A stretch of DNA of 64,000 bases, from contig NZ_JXJO01000022.1 in assembly GCF_000826655.1 (NCBI RefSeq), positions 124,001-188,000 of the forward strand. Direction: 5' to 3'. How positions within the stretch are numbered: position 1 is the stretch's first letter; every line of letters begins with the position of its first letter. A model generated the notes under the pieces. That model was given only the letters and a program-made list of their open reading frames with translations, was not told the DNA's origin and did not search any database. Source of the stretch: Psychroserpens damuponensis (lineage in GTDB: Bacteria > Bacteroidota > Bacteroidia > Flavobacteriales > Flavobacteriaceae). This document shows positions 52,598-62,608 of the stretch, piece after piece. Position numbers and translations under genes: made by a program.

Positions 52598-53392
52598 TCA
52601 AGACAAACTAAACCTAACCACCAAACCTTCATTACTTCTCACATTAAAAACGCGATCATCTTCAAAGATGAGGTATTGCCCTTTTACACCAACAAGTTTC
52701 CCTGCATAAGACTGTTCATTCTCAATATTGAGACTTTTAGGTTTAAGAGGATATTTGTCAACTGGAAAGTGAATATGTGTTTCTTTATTAGTCGCTATAA
52801 AATACTCTAAAGCCTCATTAGGAATGTATTGTTTTAAACGATCTCGCCATTCTGTTAGGCTTTCGTCTTCTACATCATTCTTTAGCATTTTACGCCAATT
52901 AGTTTTATCTGCAACGTAACCTTTTAGTGCGACTTCAGTTATACCAGCGAGATAACGGTTTGGTACTTCTACAATTTCTATGGCTTCGTGAGCGCCTTGA
53001 TCTATCCATCGTGTTGGCACTTGCGCTTTTCTGGTTACACCAACTTTGACATTACTAGAATTTGCCAAATACACAATATGAGGTTGTAATTGTACTTTCT
53101 TTTCATACTCTAAATCACGATCTTCCTTATCTAAATGCGCAGTACTTAGTTCTGGCCTCATAATCCAATCTCCTGCTTGCGGAATATCAAAAAAATCGTC
53201 CTTACAAAACCCTTGTCGATAAATTGGTTTGTCTAATCCGCACTTTAAACACTGGTGTTTTACAAACTCCATTGTAATGGTTTTTCCTAGTAATTGATTC
53301 ATATTCAAGAAATCATTCTCTAAGATTAAATAATATTGAATGGGCTCTGCAAACTCCGTTTGCATCTTTGTTAAAACACCTTGGTAAAACAT
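52598..53392 (-). CDS. DUF2797 domain protein
   Basis: A 264-residue cytoplasmic protein of the DUF2797 family. It has a probable zinc site formed by CLKCGLDKPIYRQGFC and a GIY-YIG-like core, VYLANSSNVKVGVTRKAQVPTRW with IDQGA, which suggests nucleic acid binding or a nuclease-related fold. Function not established. It converges with the LysE gene (6-bp gap) and diverges from the GH3 gene. Confidence 0.85.
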   Translation of the reverse strand: MFYQGVLTKMQTEFAEPIQYYLILENDFLNMNQLLGKTITMEFVKHQCLKCGLDKPIYRQGFCKDDFFDIPQAGDWIMRPELSTAHLDKEDRDLEYEKKVQLQPHIVYLANSSNVKVGVTRKAQVPTRWIDQGAHEAIEIVEVPNRYLAGITEVALKGYVADKTNWRKMLKNDVEDESLTEWRDRLKQYIPNEALEYFIATNKETHIHFPVDKYPLKPKSLNIENEQSYAGKLVGVKGQYLIFEDDRVFNVRSNEGLVVRFSLS

Positions 53393-53444
53393 ATAAAAAA
53401 AAGTATTATTTTTAAAGCATAAAGATAGCTTAAGATACTTAAAT

Positions 53445-54965
53445 ATGGCGATTCCATTAGTAAATTCTATAGCTTCATGGTTTTTAAAAAAACGATTTCA
53501 TCAAATTGAATTGTTTTTAAAATATCCCAATGAAGTTCAAAATGAATTACTATTTCAACTCCTTACTACTGCAAAGGATACTGAAATTGGTAGGAAACAC
53601 CATTTTAGCACCATAAGCAATTATAAAACATTTAGTGAGCGCGTTCCAATTTCTTCATACGAAGACTACCAACCTGTTATTGAAAGATCTCGTTTAGGAG
53701 AACACAATATCTTTTGGCCACATCCAATAAAATGGTTTGCAAAATCTAGTGGTACAACAAATGCAAAAAGTAAATTTATACCAGTAAGTACAGAATCTCT
53801 AGAAGACTGTCATTATGCAGCAAGTAAAGATTTATTGTGCATGTATCTTAATAATAATGAAGACTCACAATTATTTACAGGCAAAAGTTTACGCTTAGGA
53901 GGCAGTAAAGAACTCTACAAAGAAAACGGAACTGCCTTTGGTGACTTATCTGCAATATTAATTGACAACATGCCGTTTTGGGCAGAGTTTAGCAGTACAC
54001 CAAGTAGTAAAGTATCCCTTATGGATAATTGGGAACTTAAAATGCAGGCCATCGTTGAAGAAACTCGAAACGAGAACGTCACAAGTTTAGCAGGTGTACC
54101 TTCATGGATGCTCGTTTTGCTTAACAATGTTTTAGATGCAACAAGAAAAGACAACCTATTTGACATTTGGCCCAATCTAGAAGTGTATTTTCATGGAGGC
54201 GTGAGCTTTGTGCCATATACCGATCAATATAAAGCCATTTTACCAAAATCTAATTTTAGGTATTATGAATCTTATAATGCTTCGGAAGGTTTTTTTGCCA
54301 TCCAAGATCGTAACAATAGTAGCGAATTATTACTCATGTTAGACTATGGGATTTTCTATGAATTTATACCAATGGACACTTACGGAACATTACACCAAAG
54401 AGTGATTCCGCTAAGCGAAGTTGAAGTCCATAAAAATTACGCAGTAATCATCACTACTAACGCCGGACTTTGGCGCTATAAAATTGGAGACACAGTAAGA
54501 TTTACATCCATAAATCCGTATCGAATAAAAGTATCAGGTCGTACCAAACATCATATTAATGCATTTGGTGAAGAATTAATTATTGAAAATGCCGAAGATG
54601 CGCTTAGAGCCGTTTGCAAAACTACACGATCTGAAATCGTAGACTACACAGCAGCTCCAATTTTTATGAAAGGCAAAGACAAAGGTTCTCATGAATGGTT
54701 AATTGAATTTAAAACACCGCCTCAAAATCTCAACACTTTTAATGAACTCTTAGACACAACACTAAAATCTCTAAATTCAGATTATGAAGCCAAGCGCCTT
54801 AATAATATGACGTTAAATATGCCTAAAGTTCATATAGCACGAGAGCATTTGTTTTATGATTGGCTAAAACAGCATGACAAATTGGGTGGTCAACATAAAA
54901 TCCCACGACTTTCTAATAGTAGAGAGTATATAGACGAACTTCTAGAGCTCAATACAACCTCTTAA
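53445..54965 (+). CDS. GH3-type acyl-acid amido synthetase
   Basis: A 506-residue ANL-superfamily enzyme of the GH3 family, which in plants conjugates amino acids to auxin or jasmonate through an acyl-adenylate. Adenylation motifs are SSGTTNAKSKFIP (phosphate loop), YYESYNASEGFFAIQD, and YKIGDTVRFTSINPYRIKVSGRTKHHINAFGEEL in two parts. Bacterial substrates are mostly unknown. It diverges from the DUF2797 gene by 52 bp. Confidence 0.9.
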   Translation: MAIPLVNSIASWFLKKRFHQIELFLKYPNEVQNELLFQLLTTAKDTEIGRKHHFSTISNYKTFSERVPISSYEDYQPVIERSRLGEHNIFWPHPIKWFAKSSGTTNAKSKFIPVSTESLEDCHYAASKDLLCMYLNNNEDSQLFTGKSLRLGGSKELYKENGTAFGDLSAILIDNMPFWAEFSSTPSSKVSLMDNWELKMQAIVEETRNENVTSLAGVPSWMLVLLNNVLDATRKDNLFDIWPNLEVYFHGGVSFVPYTDQYKAILPKSNFRYYESYNASEGFFAIQDRNNSSELLLMLDYGIFYEFIPMDTYGTLHQRVIPLSEVEVHKNYAVIITTNAGLWRYKIGDTVRFTSINPYRIKVSGRTKHHINAFGEELIIENAEDALRAVCKTTRSEIVDYTAAPIFMKGKDKGSHEWLIEFKTPPQNLNTFNELLDTTLKSLNSDYEAKRLNNMTLNMPKVHIAREHLFYDWLKQHDKLGGQHKIPRLSNSREYIDELLELNTTS

Positions 54966-55337
54966 TACCTATACGTGTAGCTGTATTACTTCGGAAACCT
55001 CAACTAAAACATATTTTATTAATGTAATTAACATGGTTTATCGCATAAATCCGACGAACGACAAGCGTATTTTCCCACACAACGAGAATAAACAAAGGTT
55101 CATCTAAAACACGGAAAAGTCATTTTTTTTATGACAACAATGCACCTATATTTACTAAGTCTTAAAGAAACAACTGTAGTATTTAGTTGCTGTAAGACCT
55201 TCAAAATTTCAAAAAAAAATTTCAAAATATTGTCACGCAATATTAATTATTACATCCAATAAAAAAACCACTCTCGGGAAAAGAGTGGTTCTTTTTTTTC
55301 TATTATATTATATTCTTTTTGTTCTAAAAATGCTCTT
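54966..55337. other. 372-bp intergenic region
   Basis: Between the GH3 gene (plus) and clpX (minus, ending here). It contains the clpX terminator and a CTTCGGAA site at 54989-54996. From 55030 to 55140 a GC-richer stretch (TTTATCGCATAAATCCGACGAACGAC and on, shown here in part) has no open frame of note and may be an RNA or decayed 3' sequence. Confidence 0.45.
55261..55299 (-). terminator. Terminator after clpX
   Basis: Stem AACCACTCT/AGAGTGGTT with a seven-base loop and A/T runs on both sides, so it may act in both directions. Confidence 0.85.
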
Positions 55338-56573
55338 TTAAGAAACTGCTTTCAACTTTTTTAGCGTTGTTTTATTAAGTTTATCTTCAGCATATGATTT
55401 AGTGACATTAAGCTTTTTATCCTTAGAGCTAGGCATTTCAAACATAGCATCAGTTAAAATTTCTTCACATAATGAACGTAAACCTCTTGCACCTAACTTA
55501 TACTCAATAGCTTTAGTAACAATAAAATCTAATGCACCATCAGTAATACTCATTTCGACCTCATCCATCTCAAAGAGTTTTTTATACTGCTTAATAATTG
55601 CATTTTTAGGTTCAGTTAGAATAGCTCTTAAAGTTTTACCATCTAGAGGATCCATGTAAGTTAAAACAGGAAGACGACCTATAATTTCTGGAATTAAACC
55701 AAAATCTTTTAAATCTTTTGGAATGATATATTGTAATAAATTGTCTTTATCGATAACCTCATCATCACTTGATGCAGCTTTGTAACCCATTGCTGCCATA
55801 TTTAAGCGTTTTGAAATTTTCTTATCAATACCATCAAATGCTCCACCTGCAATAAACAATATATGTTCGGTATTGACTTCAATGAATTTTTGATCTGGAT
55901 GTTTTCTACCGCCTTTTGGTGGGACGTTTACAACAGTACCTTCAAGAAGTTTCAATAAAGCTTGTTGTACACCTTCTCCAGAAACATCTCTAGTAATAGA
56001 AGGATTATCACTCTTACGCGCTATTTTATCAATCTCGTCAATAAAAACAATACCTTTTTCTGCCTTTTCTAAATTATAGTCGGCCGCTTGTAATAAACGT
56101 GTTAAAATACTTTCTACATCTTCTCCAACATAACCAGCTTCGGTTAATACTGTTGCATCAACAATTGCTAAAGGTACATTTAACATTCTAGCCACTGTTT
56201 TTGCCATTAATGTTTTACCTGTACCTGTTTCACCAACCATGATTATATTTGATTTTTGAATTTCAATATCATCATCACTTGGTGGTTGCAATAAACGTTT
56301 GTAATGGTTGTAAACTGCAACAGACATTACTTTTTTAGTATACTCTTGACCAATAATATATTCATCAAGAAATGCTTTAATTTGTAATGGTTTTCTAAGC
56401 ATTAGATCTGAAGATAACTCTTCATTTCCAGCCTGCTTAGACTCTTCTAACACAATACCGTGAGCTTGCTCAATACAACGATCACAAATATGCGCATCTA
56501 AACCTGCAATTAATAAACTGGTTTCAGGCTTTTTCCTTCCACAAAACGAACATTCTAATTCTTCCTTTGCCAT
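55338..56573 (-). CDS. clpX: ClpX ATPase subunit of the ClpXP protease
   Basis: A 411-residue AAA+ unfoldase. The N-terminal C4 zinc finger is [12 protein letters not shown]...HICDRC. Walker A is GETGTGKT, Walker B is VFIDEIDK, and sensor 2 is GARGLR. It unfolds substrates and feeds them to ClpP. clpP lies 171 bp upstream on the same strand, so the order tig-clpP-clpX is the common bacterial one. Confidence 0.97.
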   Translation of the reverse strand: MAKEELECSFCGRKKPETSLLIAGLDAHICDRCIEQAHGIVLEESKQAGNEELSSDLMLRKPLQIKAFLDEYIIGQEYTKKVMSVAVYNHYKRLLQPPSDDDIEIQKSNIIMVGETGTGKTLMAKTVARMLNVPLAIVDATVLTEAGYVGEDVESILTRLLQAADYNLEKAEKGIVFIDEIDKIARKSDNPSITRDVSGEGVQQALLKLLEGTVVNVPPKGGRKHPDQKFIEVNTEHILFIAGGAFDGIDKKISKRLNMAAMGYKAASSDDEVIDKDNLLQYIIPKDLKDFGLIPEIIGRLPVLTYMDPLDGKTLRAILTEPKNAIIKQYKKLFEMDEVEMSITDGALDFIVTKAIEYKLGARGLRSLCEEILTDAMFEMPSSKDKKLNVTKSYAEDKLNKTTLKKLKAVS

Positions 56574-56744
56574 TTTAAATTTTATTTAAATTTCTACTGC
56601 TGTAGGAATTTCATCAATTAAAGTTTTAAATTCACTTAAAACTTTTTCTTGTAGTTTTTATTAATTCGGACATGTTACAACTCACAAATAGTACTGTTAA
56701 TGCCAATAGTTTTGAGAATTCCATTTTCCGAAGTAAACATTATT

Positions 56745-57419
56745 TTATCCTCTTGATAGTACTTCGTCTATCATACCGTATTCTTTAGCTTTATCTGCTT
56801 TCATCCAGTAGTCACGATCACTATCTTCATACACTTTGTCGTAATCTTGCCCTGAATGTTTCGCGATAATTTTATAAAGTTCTTCTTTAAGGGTTACAAT
56901 CTCACGCGCTGTAATTTCGATATCACTTGCTTGCCCTTGTGCACCTCCTAGTGGTTGGTGAATCATCACACGAGAATGCGTTAAACCACTACGTTTACCT
57001 TTTTCTCCTGCTGCTAAAAGTACTGCTCCCATTGAAGCTGCCATACCTGTACAAATTGTTGCTACATCTGGCTTTATTAATTGCATAGTATCATAGATTC
57101 CTAATCCTGCATACACGCTACCTCCTGGTGAGTTGATGTAAATTTGAATATCTTTACTTGCATCTGCACTTTCTAAAAATAATAATTGTGCTTGTATAAT
57201 ATTTGCAATTTGATCATTTATTGCCGTACCCATAAAAATAATACGATCCATCATTAAACGAGAAAACACATCTAATTGAGAAATATTTAATTGACGTTCT
57301 TCTATAATGTACGGTGTCATACTTGTAGGATACATACTGCTAACGATCTTGTTATAATACGTACTGCTGATACCTTGATCTTTTATTGCGAATTTTTCAA
57401 ATTCTTTTCCGTAATCCAT
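56745..57419 (-). CDS. clpP: ClpP protease subunit
   Basis: A 224-residue serine protease. The catalytic Ser lies in GMAASMGAVLL and the His in RVMIHQPLGG, with the Asp further on (DRDYWMKADKA region). The N-terminal ~25 residues are a likely propeptide or axial loop extension. It works with ClpX. A terminator separates it from tig. Confidence 0.97.
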   Translation of the reverse strand: MDYGKEFEKFAIKDQGISSTYYNKIVSSMYPTSMTPYIIEERQLNISQLDVFSRLMMDRIIFMGTAINDQIANIIQAQLLFLESADASKDIQIYINSPGGSVYAGLGIYDTMQLIKPDVATICTGMAASMGAVLLAAGEKGKRSGLTHSRVMIHQPLGGAQGQASDIEITAREIVTLKEELYKIIAKHSGQDYDKVYEDSDRDYWMKADKAKEYGMIDEVLSRG

Positions 57420-57451
57420 ATATCTTTTTCTGAAATTTTATTGTGAAACAA

Positions 57452-57482
57452 AAAAGCGTAAAACTTATAAAGTTCTACGCTC
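57452..57482 (-). terminator. Terminator after tig
   Basis: Imperfect stem GCGTAGAACTT/AAGTTTTACGC read on the minus strand with a six-T run. Confidence 0.65.
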
Positions 57483-57508
57483 AAATATACTAATTATATA
57501 TCTTATTT

Positions 57509-58831
57509 TTAACTATAGAACTCTTTTACAAATTCGTCGTAAGTTATTTCTTTTGTCTTTAAGTTCGCTTCTGCTTTGTAAAGATTTAACAGTTTCGTAC
57601 TCATTAACTGCTCAGATAAACGCTTAACCTCATCCTTATTAGATAAAATTCTTGCTGCAATACCGTCTAACTCTTCATCACTAGAATTCATTTGACCAAA
57701 TTGCGCCATTTGCACTTTAATCATTTCTTTAGCGTGAGCTTGTAAATCTTCAAACTGTACTTGTAAGTTATGCTTCTCAATTAATTTACCTTCTATTAAT
57801 TGGTAACGCATGCTTTTTTCAGACTTTTCATACTCTTCTTTGGCTTGATCTGCATCCATTTCTGTCTCACCTGCTGTTTGCATCCATTTTTGTAAGAATT
57901 CAGCTGGTAAGTCAAATTTTGTGTTTTCTACTAAATACTCAGTTACGTCGTTTAATAGTTTTTGATCACCTTGTTGTGCAAATTGCTTTTCAGAATCTTC
58001 CTTGATTTTATCTTTAAGCTCTGTTACTGATGTTACAGTATCTTTTCCGAAGAGTTTATCAAACAACTCTTGATCTAAGTCTGCTAGTGCTCTCTCGTTG
58101 ATTTCGCTAATTGTGAAATTAACTTCGATATCTAGATCTTTTGTGTCTTCATGAGACATTTTTAAAGCTGCAGCTAAATCGTGGTTTTCATTAAATAACT
58201 TTTTTGTTTTTAATGTCACAACATCACCAACTTTAGCACCTAAAAATTGCTTCTCTGTTGCTTTACCTTTAAATTTATCTAAGGTAATCATTGTAGAGTT
58301 ATTAATCTCTTTCTCTTCATTTTCAAAAACACCTGTAATCTCAGATTCTTTGACTACTTCAGTTTGAGATGTAATTTTACCGTATTGCTTTCTAATATGA
58401 ATGATTTGATCATCAATCATTTTTTTATCGGCTACGATATTATAATGTGTGATGGCTTTTTTACTTTTTAAATTGACCTCGAATTCTGGCGCAAGACCTA
58501 ATTCAAACTCAAAAGAAAAATTATCGCTGTTCCAATCTAAATCATCTTGAGGTTTTGGTAATGGGTTACCTAAAACATCTAATTTTTCTTCGGTTAAATA
58601 TTTACCTAAAGCATCTTGCAACAACTTATTAACTTCATCTACCAATACGGCTTTACCATATTGCTTTTTTACCATAGTCATTGGCACATGCCCTTTTCTA
58701 AAACCAGGTATGTTAGCCGACTTACGGTAATCACTTAATATTTTTTCTACTTGATCGCTATAATCTTCTTTAGCGATATCTACTGTTACAACTGCATTTA
58801 ATGCATCGATGTTTTCTCTTGTAATATTCAT
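57509..58831 (-). CDS. tig: Trigger factor
   Basis: A 440-residue ribosome-bound chaperone. The ribosome-binding signature is IPGFRKGHVPMTMVKKQYG (~40-58). A middle domain (~150-240) holds the place of the FKBP-type peptidyl-prolyl isomerase but is divergent, as in other Bacteroidota. The C-terminal chaperone arms run from ~265. It is upstream of clpPX, from its own promoter. Confidence 0.94.
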   Translation of the reverse strand: MNITRENIDALNAVVTVDIAKEDYSDQVEKILSDYRKSANIPGFRKGHVPMTMVKKQYGKAVLVDEVNKLLQDALGKYLTEEKLDVLGNPLPKPQDDLDWNSDNFSFEFELGLAPEFEVNLKSKKAITHYNIVADKKMIDDQIIHIRKQYGKITSQTEVVKESEITGVFENEEKEINNSTMITLDKFKGKATEKQFLGAKVGDVVTLKTKKLFNENHDLAAALKMSHEDTKDLDIEVNFTISEINERALADLDQELFDKLFGKDTVTSVTELKDKIKEDSEKQFAQQGDQKLLNDVTEYLVENTKFDLPAEFLQKWMQTAGETEMDADQAKEEYEKSEKSMRYQLIEGKLIEKHNLQVQFEDLQAHAKEMIKVQMAQFGQMNSSDEELDGIAARILSNKDEVKRLSEQLMSTKLLNLYKAEANLKTKEITYDEFVKEFYS

Positions 58832-58886
58832 TTTATCAACTGTAAACCCAAAAAGGGCATTAATATTTTTACCTTAAAAAGGGCTG

Positions 58887-58917
58887 CAAAAATACAATTT
58901 TTTTTGCAACCCGACAA
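58887..58917 (-). promoter_or_regulatory. tig promoter
   Basis: The minus strand reads TTG, 20 bases, TATTTTTG, a full match to the flavobacterial promoter, ~56 bp before the ATG. Confidence 0.6.
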
Positions 58918-59003
58918 TAAGTTTAATTGATTGTGTTTGAAACTATTTTTTTAATTAAAAACTATTAAACAGGTTAAAATCAATATGTATTTGAAATTTA
59001 ATC

Positions 59004-59663
59004 TTATGCTATCCAATCTTCTATTATTTTATCTATCACCCAATTACCATTTTCTTTCTTTATAAATACGATAACTCCATGACCATCCAAACCGCTATAT
59101 ACAATACTCATTTTAAAAGCTCCTAAGTTTTCTTCTTTATTGAAATATATACTAGATAAAGAACAAATTGGAGGATTTCTCTCCAGTTTTTGATTTCCCA
59201 ACAACTTCAAACCTTTTTTAAAATCTGTGTGACTAATAATCGTATACTTGCTGCTATCTATCTCAAATTTTGATAACTCAATTTTTAAAGTTGTTTGAGC
59301 AGATATATCTTCTTCAGTAATTGCTTTGTAATCCAACTCAGATTTAAAATACTTAATTTTAGAAAAAAAATCATTTAAGTTGCTGATAGGTTTTATTGAA
59401 TCTAGAAGAATTATATGTAATGGAGACAAATTAAGGTTCATTTTTAAATTTGCTCTTTCCATTAATTTACTTCGACTTAAGGAGTCTTTAAAGTCTTGTG
59501 GAGAAGGGACTACCAATCTACGACGGTCAAAAACTGCAGAATCAAGCAGAGTATTTATGTTTTTTTGGAAAAATATTTTTTCCGTATTTTTTGATGTAGT
59601 ACAACAAGTGACCAAAATCAGTAATAATAAAAAAACTAAAGTTAAATATCCTTTATTCATCAC
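59004..59663 (-). CDS. Small lipoprotein, partner of the interrupted lipoprotein gene
   Basis: A 219-residue lipoprotein; two ATGs are adjacent at the start. The signal ends Leu-Val-Thr-Cys-Cys, with one of the two cysteines lipid-modified. The mature part is mixed alpha/beta. I do not recognise a family. The start overlaps the stop of the upstream gene by 11 bp, so translation should be coupled. If the upstream gene is broken near its start, expression of this gene may also be lowered. It mirrors the DUF6705-like partner at 886-1488. Confidence 0.75.
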   Translation of the reverse strand: MMNKGYLTLVFLLLLILVTCCTTSKNTEKIFFQKNINTLLDSAVFDRRRLVVPSPQDFKDSLSRSKLMERANLKMNLNLSPLHIILLDSIKPISNLNDFFSKIKYFKSELDYKAITEEDISAQTTLKIELSKFEIDSSKYTIISHTDFKKGLKLLGNQKLERNPPICSLSSIYFNKEENLGAFKMSIVYSGLDGHGVIVFIKKENGNWVIDKIIEDWIA

Positions 59664-61281
59664 AATCTTGTTTTTTTAAGTCAGTAATAGTAATTTGTTG
59701 TAAATTCTGATAATTGTTTTCTTCGGTTGTAGTCAATAATGGAGGAATAGCATTTTTTCCAATAACACTAAGACCATCCCACGCATACCACATATAGTGA
59801 TTTAAGTTATAATGATTATCATCTAGCTCGCTAACAGCTCTAGCCAAAGGTTCAAGATGATTATATACCATATAAGTATGTGATGCGAAATTCGAAACAT
59901 TATTTGCTGCAACTATTCCTTTATAATATTCATAATAGCTAACTAAATAATTGAATTGAGCTTGAGGTAGCGGTTCAAGAACCTGGTTATTTCCTATATA
60001 AATCCTTCTAAGTTCAGCCTGCAGGCCTTCATGCAAAATTAATGCAGCAATCTCTAAACTAGTTAATGTATTTATAGCTGGGGGAAATGTTATAGTGATA
60101 ATACCAGTGTCCGAATCATAAGTTGTTAATCCATCAGCTGCGTCTGGCACAGTACCAATTTGAAATTTTAATTTAGATTTTGATTTGTTATTAGTAAAAT
60201 CTGACATTAAATCTTTAAAAAGATTATTTCCTGTTGATTTTAATAATTCATAAACACAATCGGCTTTAGTATTAATAAAAGTGGAATCTTTGATGATTTC
60301 GTTAACCATATCCAGCTCAGAACCTTCTAAAGATTCATTTATTGCTCCCTCAGCAAAATCCAAAGCCTCCTGCTCATAACTCCCGTCCTCATTTTCATGA
60401 TCTTCTAAATAGTGATCAATAGCAACTACTTCAAACGCGTTGGCAACATCATCTAACCAAGCATTCTCTTCAACGAAATCTCCACCAATAACATTAAATC
60501 CTAGAGCTTGTTTAATTCTAGTTCTGGTATCATTAAGCCCATTTGAAGAATTATAAGGTATTACTCCAATACCACCAGGACCTGTATTGCCAGGACCTGT
60601 GTTACCCGAACCTCCTCCCGAAGGTACACAATAAGTCACATAACCTCCTTCGCATTCTGTATAAGGCATACCTATACCTTTATAATTACAATCTCCCTGT
60701 GCTCCAGTACCACTATGTTCGCCACTAGTACATGTAAAATCCGTACATTCATTAACCCATTCGGTTAATGCAAATTCTTCTGCGCCACAATTACTAAAAT
60801 TTCTAGCTAGTAAGTCGTCATCCTGAATTTCTAAAACACTTCCATTTTCTATATCCCACTTTTGTAATACTGTATCGTAAGGATAGCTTATTAGTATTTG
60901 TGAATATGTAGAGTCATTAAAATAAGTCACTACATAATTTTCAAGAATATCTGGGTTTTCAGTTTCTCGGTACACTTTAAAGGCATAACTCTCATAGAAA
61001 TCTGAGACTAAAAGTTGTACTTGACTTGTATCAATAACAAAACCATGAGTTGTTGATTCTATATATCTTGAAGATGAACTATTTGATTTTTCAAATTTTG
61101 AAGTCACAGTCCTATATAGATCTTTGTTCGCTCTTACAATAGAATCCGATTGATAAATATACGTTTGTAATTTATGACCCTTAATATTTTGGTAGATTAA
61201 AGCTTCTTCTTGTAGATTCTCTTTTTGACATCCCACTTACCCAATAAGACAAATAATTAATAACAGACTTAGTTTTTTCAT
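59653..61281 (-). pseudogene. Lipoprotein with stop codon inside its signal peptide; degenerate zincin-like domain
   Basis: The frame starts at an ATG at 61281 with a clear lipoprotein signal (MKKLSLLLIICLIG), then TAA at 61237-61239, then Val-Gly-Cys-Gln. One base change (TTA to TAA) would restore a lipobox. Downstream, 526 further codons remain open to 59653. A GTG at 61236 directly after the stop could restart translation, but without a signal peptide. The protein has a Cys-rich stretch with Gly-Pro repeats at ~165-230 and a C-terminal domain with ALILHEGLQAEL. In related proteins I expect HExxH (HEAIHAE-like) here, so the second His seems lost. Either a recent pseudogene or a sequence error. 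Confidence 0.75.
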
Positions 61282-61405
61282 ATTTATAGCTGATTTAAGC
61301 TTAAGTTCCAAACTTATACCTAAAACACATACAACACAATACGTAGATCTACGTACATTTTGATTTTAAAGTGTTAAAGTTTTGTTTTGAAGCTTAAAAC
61401 TAGCA

Positions 61406-61753
61406 CTACTTTTTATCATCCTTCAAAATCGAATACGCAATAGATTGTGAGATGGATAATAGAATACTAAACAACAAGGCAATCCAGAATCCACTTACTG
61501 CAAAACCATCAATAAACTTATCTGCTATTAAAATAATACATGCATTGATTACAAAAAGAAACAATCCTAAAGTTACGATAGTAATTGGTATGGTTAAAAC
61601 AACTAAAATAGGCTTAACAATAAAATTAAGTAACCCTAAAACAATAGCGACAATTAATGCAGCCGTAAAACCGCCAACAGCAACACCTGGTAAAAAATGA
61701 GCTAAGAGCATGACGATACCTGCGGTTACTATGAGTCTGATTAATAAATTCAT
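61406..61753 (-). CDS. Small membrane protein, phage-holin-family type (YvlD-like)
   Basis: A 115-residue protein with four predicted membrane helices. Motifs such as GLLNFIVKPILVVLTIPITI and VSGFWIALLFSILLS match the PF04020 family, often annotated as phage holin family although it is a normal chromosomal gene. Function unknown. It lies 21 bp after the hydrolase gene on the same strand. Confidence 0.88.
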   Translation of the reverse strand: MNLLIRLIVTAGIVMLLAHFLPGVAVGGFTAALIVAIVLGLLNFIVKPILVVLTIPITIVTLGLFLFVINACIILIADKFIDGFAVSGFWIALLFSILLSISQSIAYSILKDDKK

Positions 61754-61774
61754 TTCAAAACATTTAATTGATTA

Positions 61775-62545
61775 TTAGTTTAAGGTAATAAAATTTATCA
61801 CAGCATCATAAAAATCTGTTGGGTTTTCTGCATGCAACCAATGTCCTGCGTTACTTATGGTTTTTATTTCCGCAAGCGGAAAGTGTTGCTTTATTAATTT
61901 TTCATCGGTTGGCATGACATATTCGCTTTTATCACCTCTTAAGAATAAGGTAGGCTTTTCAAATTTTGAATGGATTGGTAAGGCTTCTCCAACTTCAGAT
62001 ACATTCTCTTTTAAAACCTCAAGGTTTATGCGCAGTGCGAGTTGTCCTTTTTCTATCCAATATAAATTTTTAAGCAAAAACATGCGTGTACCTTGTTCCT
62101 GAACATATTTTGATAATTGTTGATCTGCTGCGCCTCTACTTTTTACTTCGGAAAAATCTAATGATGATAATCCGTCTAAAATAGCATCATGATGTATTGG
62201 GTAAAAACGCGGACTAATATCTGCTACCAACAGTTTTGAAACGAGTTCTGGATATTCCGTAGAAAATAACATGGCAGTTTTTCCTCCCATAGAATGACCT
62301 AGTAAGATAATATCTTCTAGATTATGATCGTCACAATAGGTTTTCAAATCTTCTGCCAAGACTTCATAACTAAAATCATCATCATGAAAGCTTCTCCCAT
62401 GATTACGTTGATCTACAAGGTGCATTTCAAATCTAGCTTCGGCAAATTTATTACCTAAGGTTTTCCAGTTGTCGCTCATACCGAGAAAGCCATGGAGAAT
62501 GATAAAGGGCTGACCTTGTCCTAATATTTGGGAGTGTAGTTTCAT
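61775..62545 (-). CDS. Alpha/beta-fold hydrolase (YbfF-type esterase)
   Basis: A 256-residue hydrolase. It has HGFLGMSDNWKTLG with the oxyanion hole, the nucleophile Ser in GHSMGGKTAM, an Asp in the LRGDKSEYV region and the His in NAGHWLHAENP. DQRNHGRS matches YbfF-like esterases. Substrate unknown; cytoplasmic. It lies between pdxJ and the small membrane protein gene. Confidence 0.92.
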   Translation of the reverse strand: MKLHSQILGQGQPFIILHGFLGMSDNWKTLGNKFAEARFEMHLVDQRNHGRSFHDDDFSYEVLAEDLKTYCDDHNLEDIILLGHSMGGKTAMLFSTEYPELVSKLLVADISPRFYPIHHDAILDGLSSLDFSEVKSRGAADQQLSKYVQEQGTRMFLLKNLYWIEKGQLALRINLEVLKENVSEVGEALPIHSKFEKPTLFLRGDKSEYVMPTDEKLIKQHFPLAEIKTISNAGHWLHAENPTDFYDAVINFITLN

Positions 62546-62565
62546 TTAATTTTATCTTTTAAGAT

Positions 62566-62595
62566 GAGATTTCTCACATTCGTTGGAAATGACAA
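62566..62595. repeat. REP-like intergenic repeat
   Basis: GAGATTTCTCACATTCGTTG followed by GAAATGACAA. TTTC/GAAA arms flank a short loop. I know similar GAGATTTCTC...GAAATGACA pieces as dispersed repeats in flavobacteria. Confidence 0.45.
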
Positions 62596-62608
62596 ATAGC
62601 AATGTTAA

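Noticed and set aside
59995-60040. HEGLQAE as a working zinc-protease site
   Set aside because: The second His of HExxH is missing, and the gene has a stop codon in its signal peptide, so activity is unlikely.
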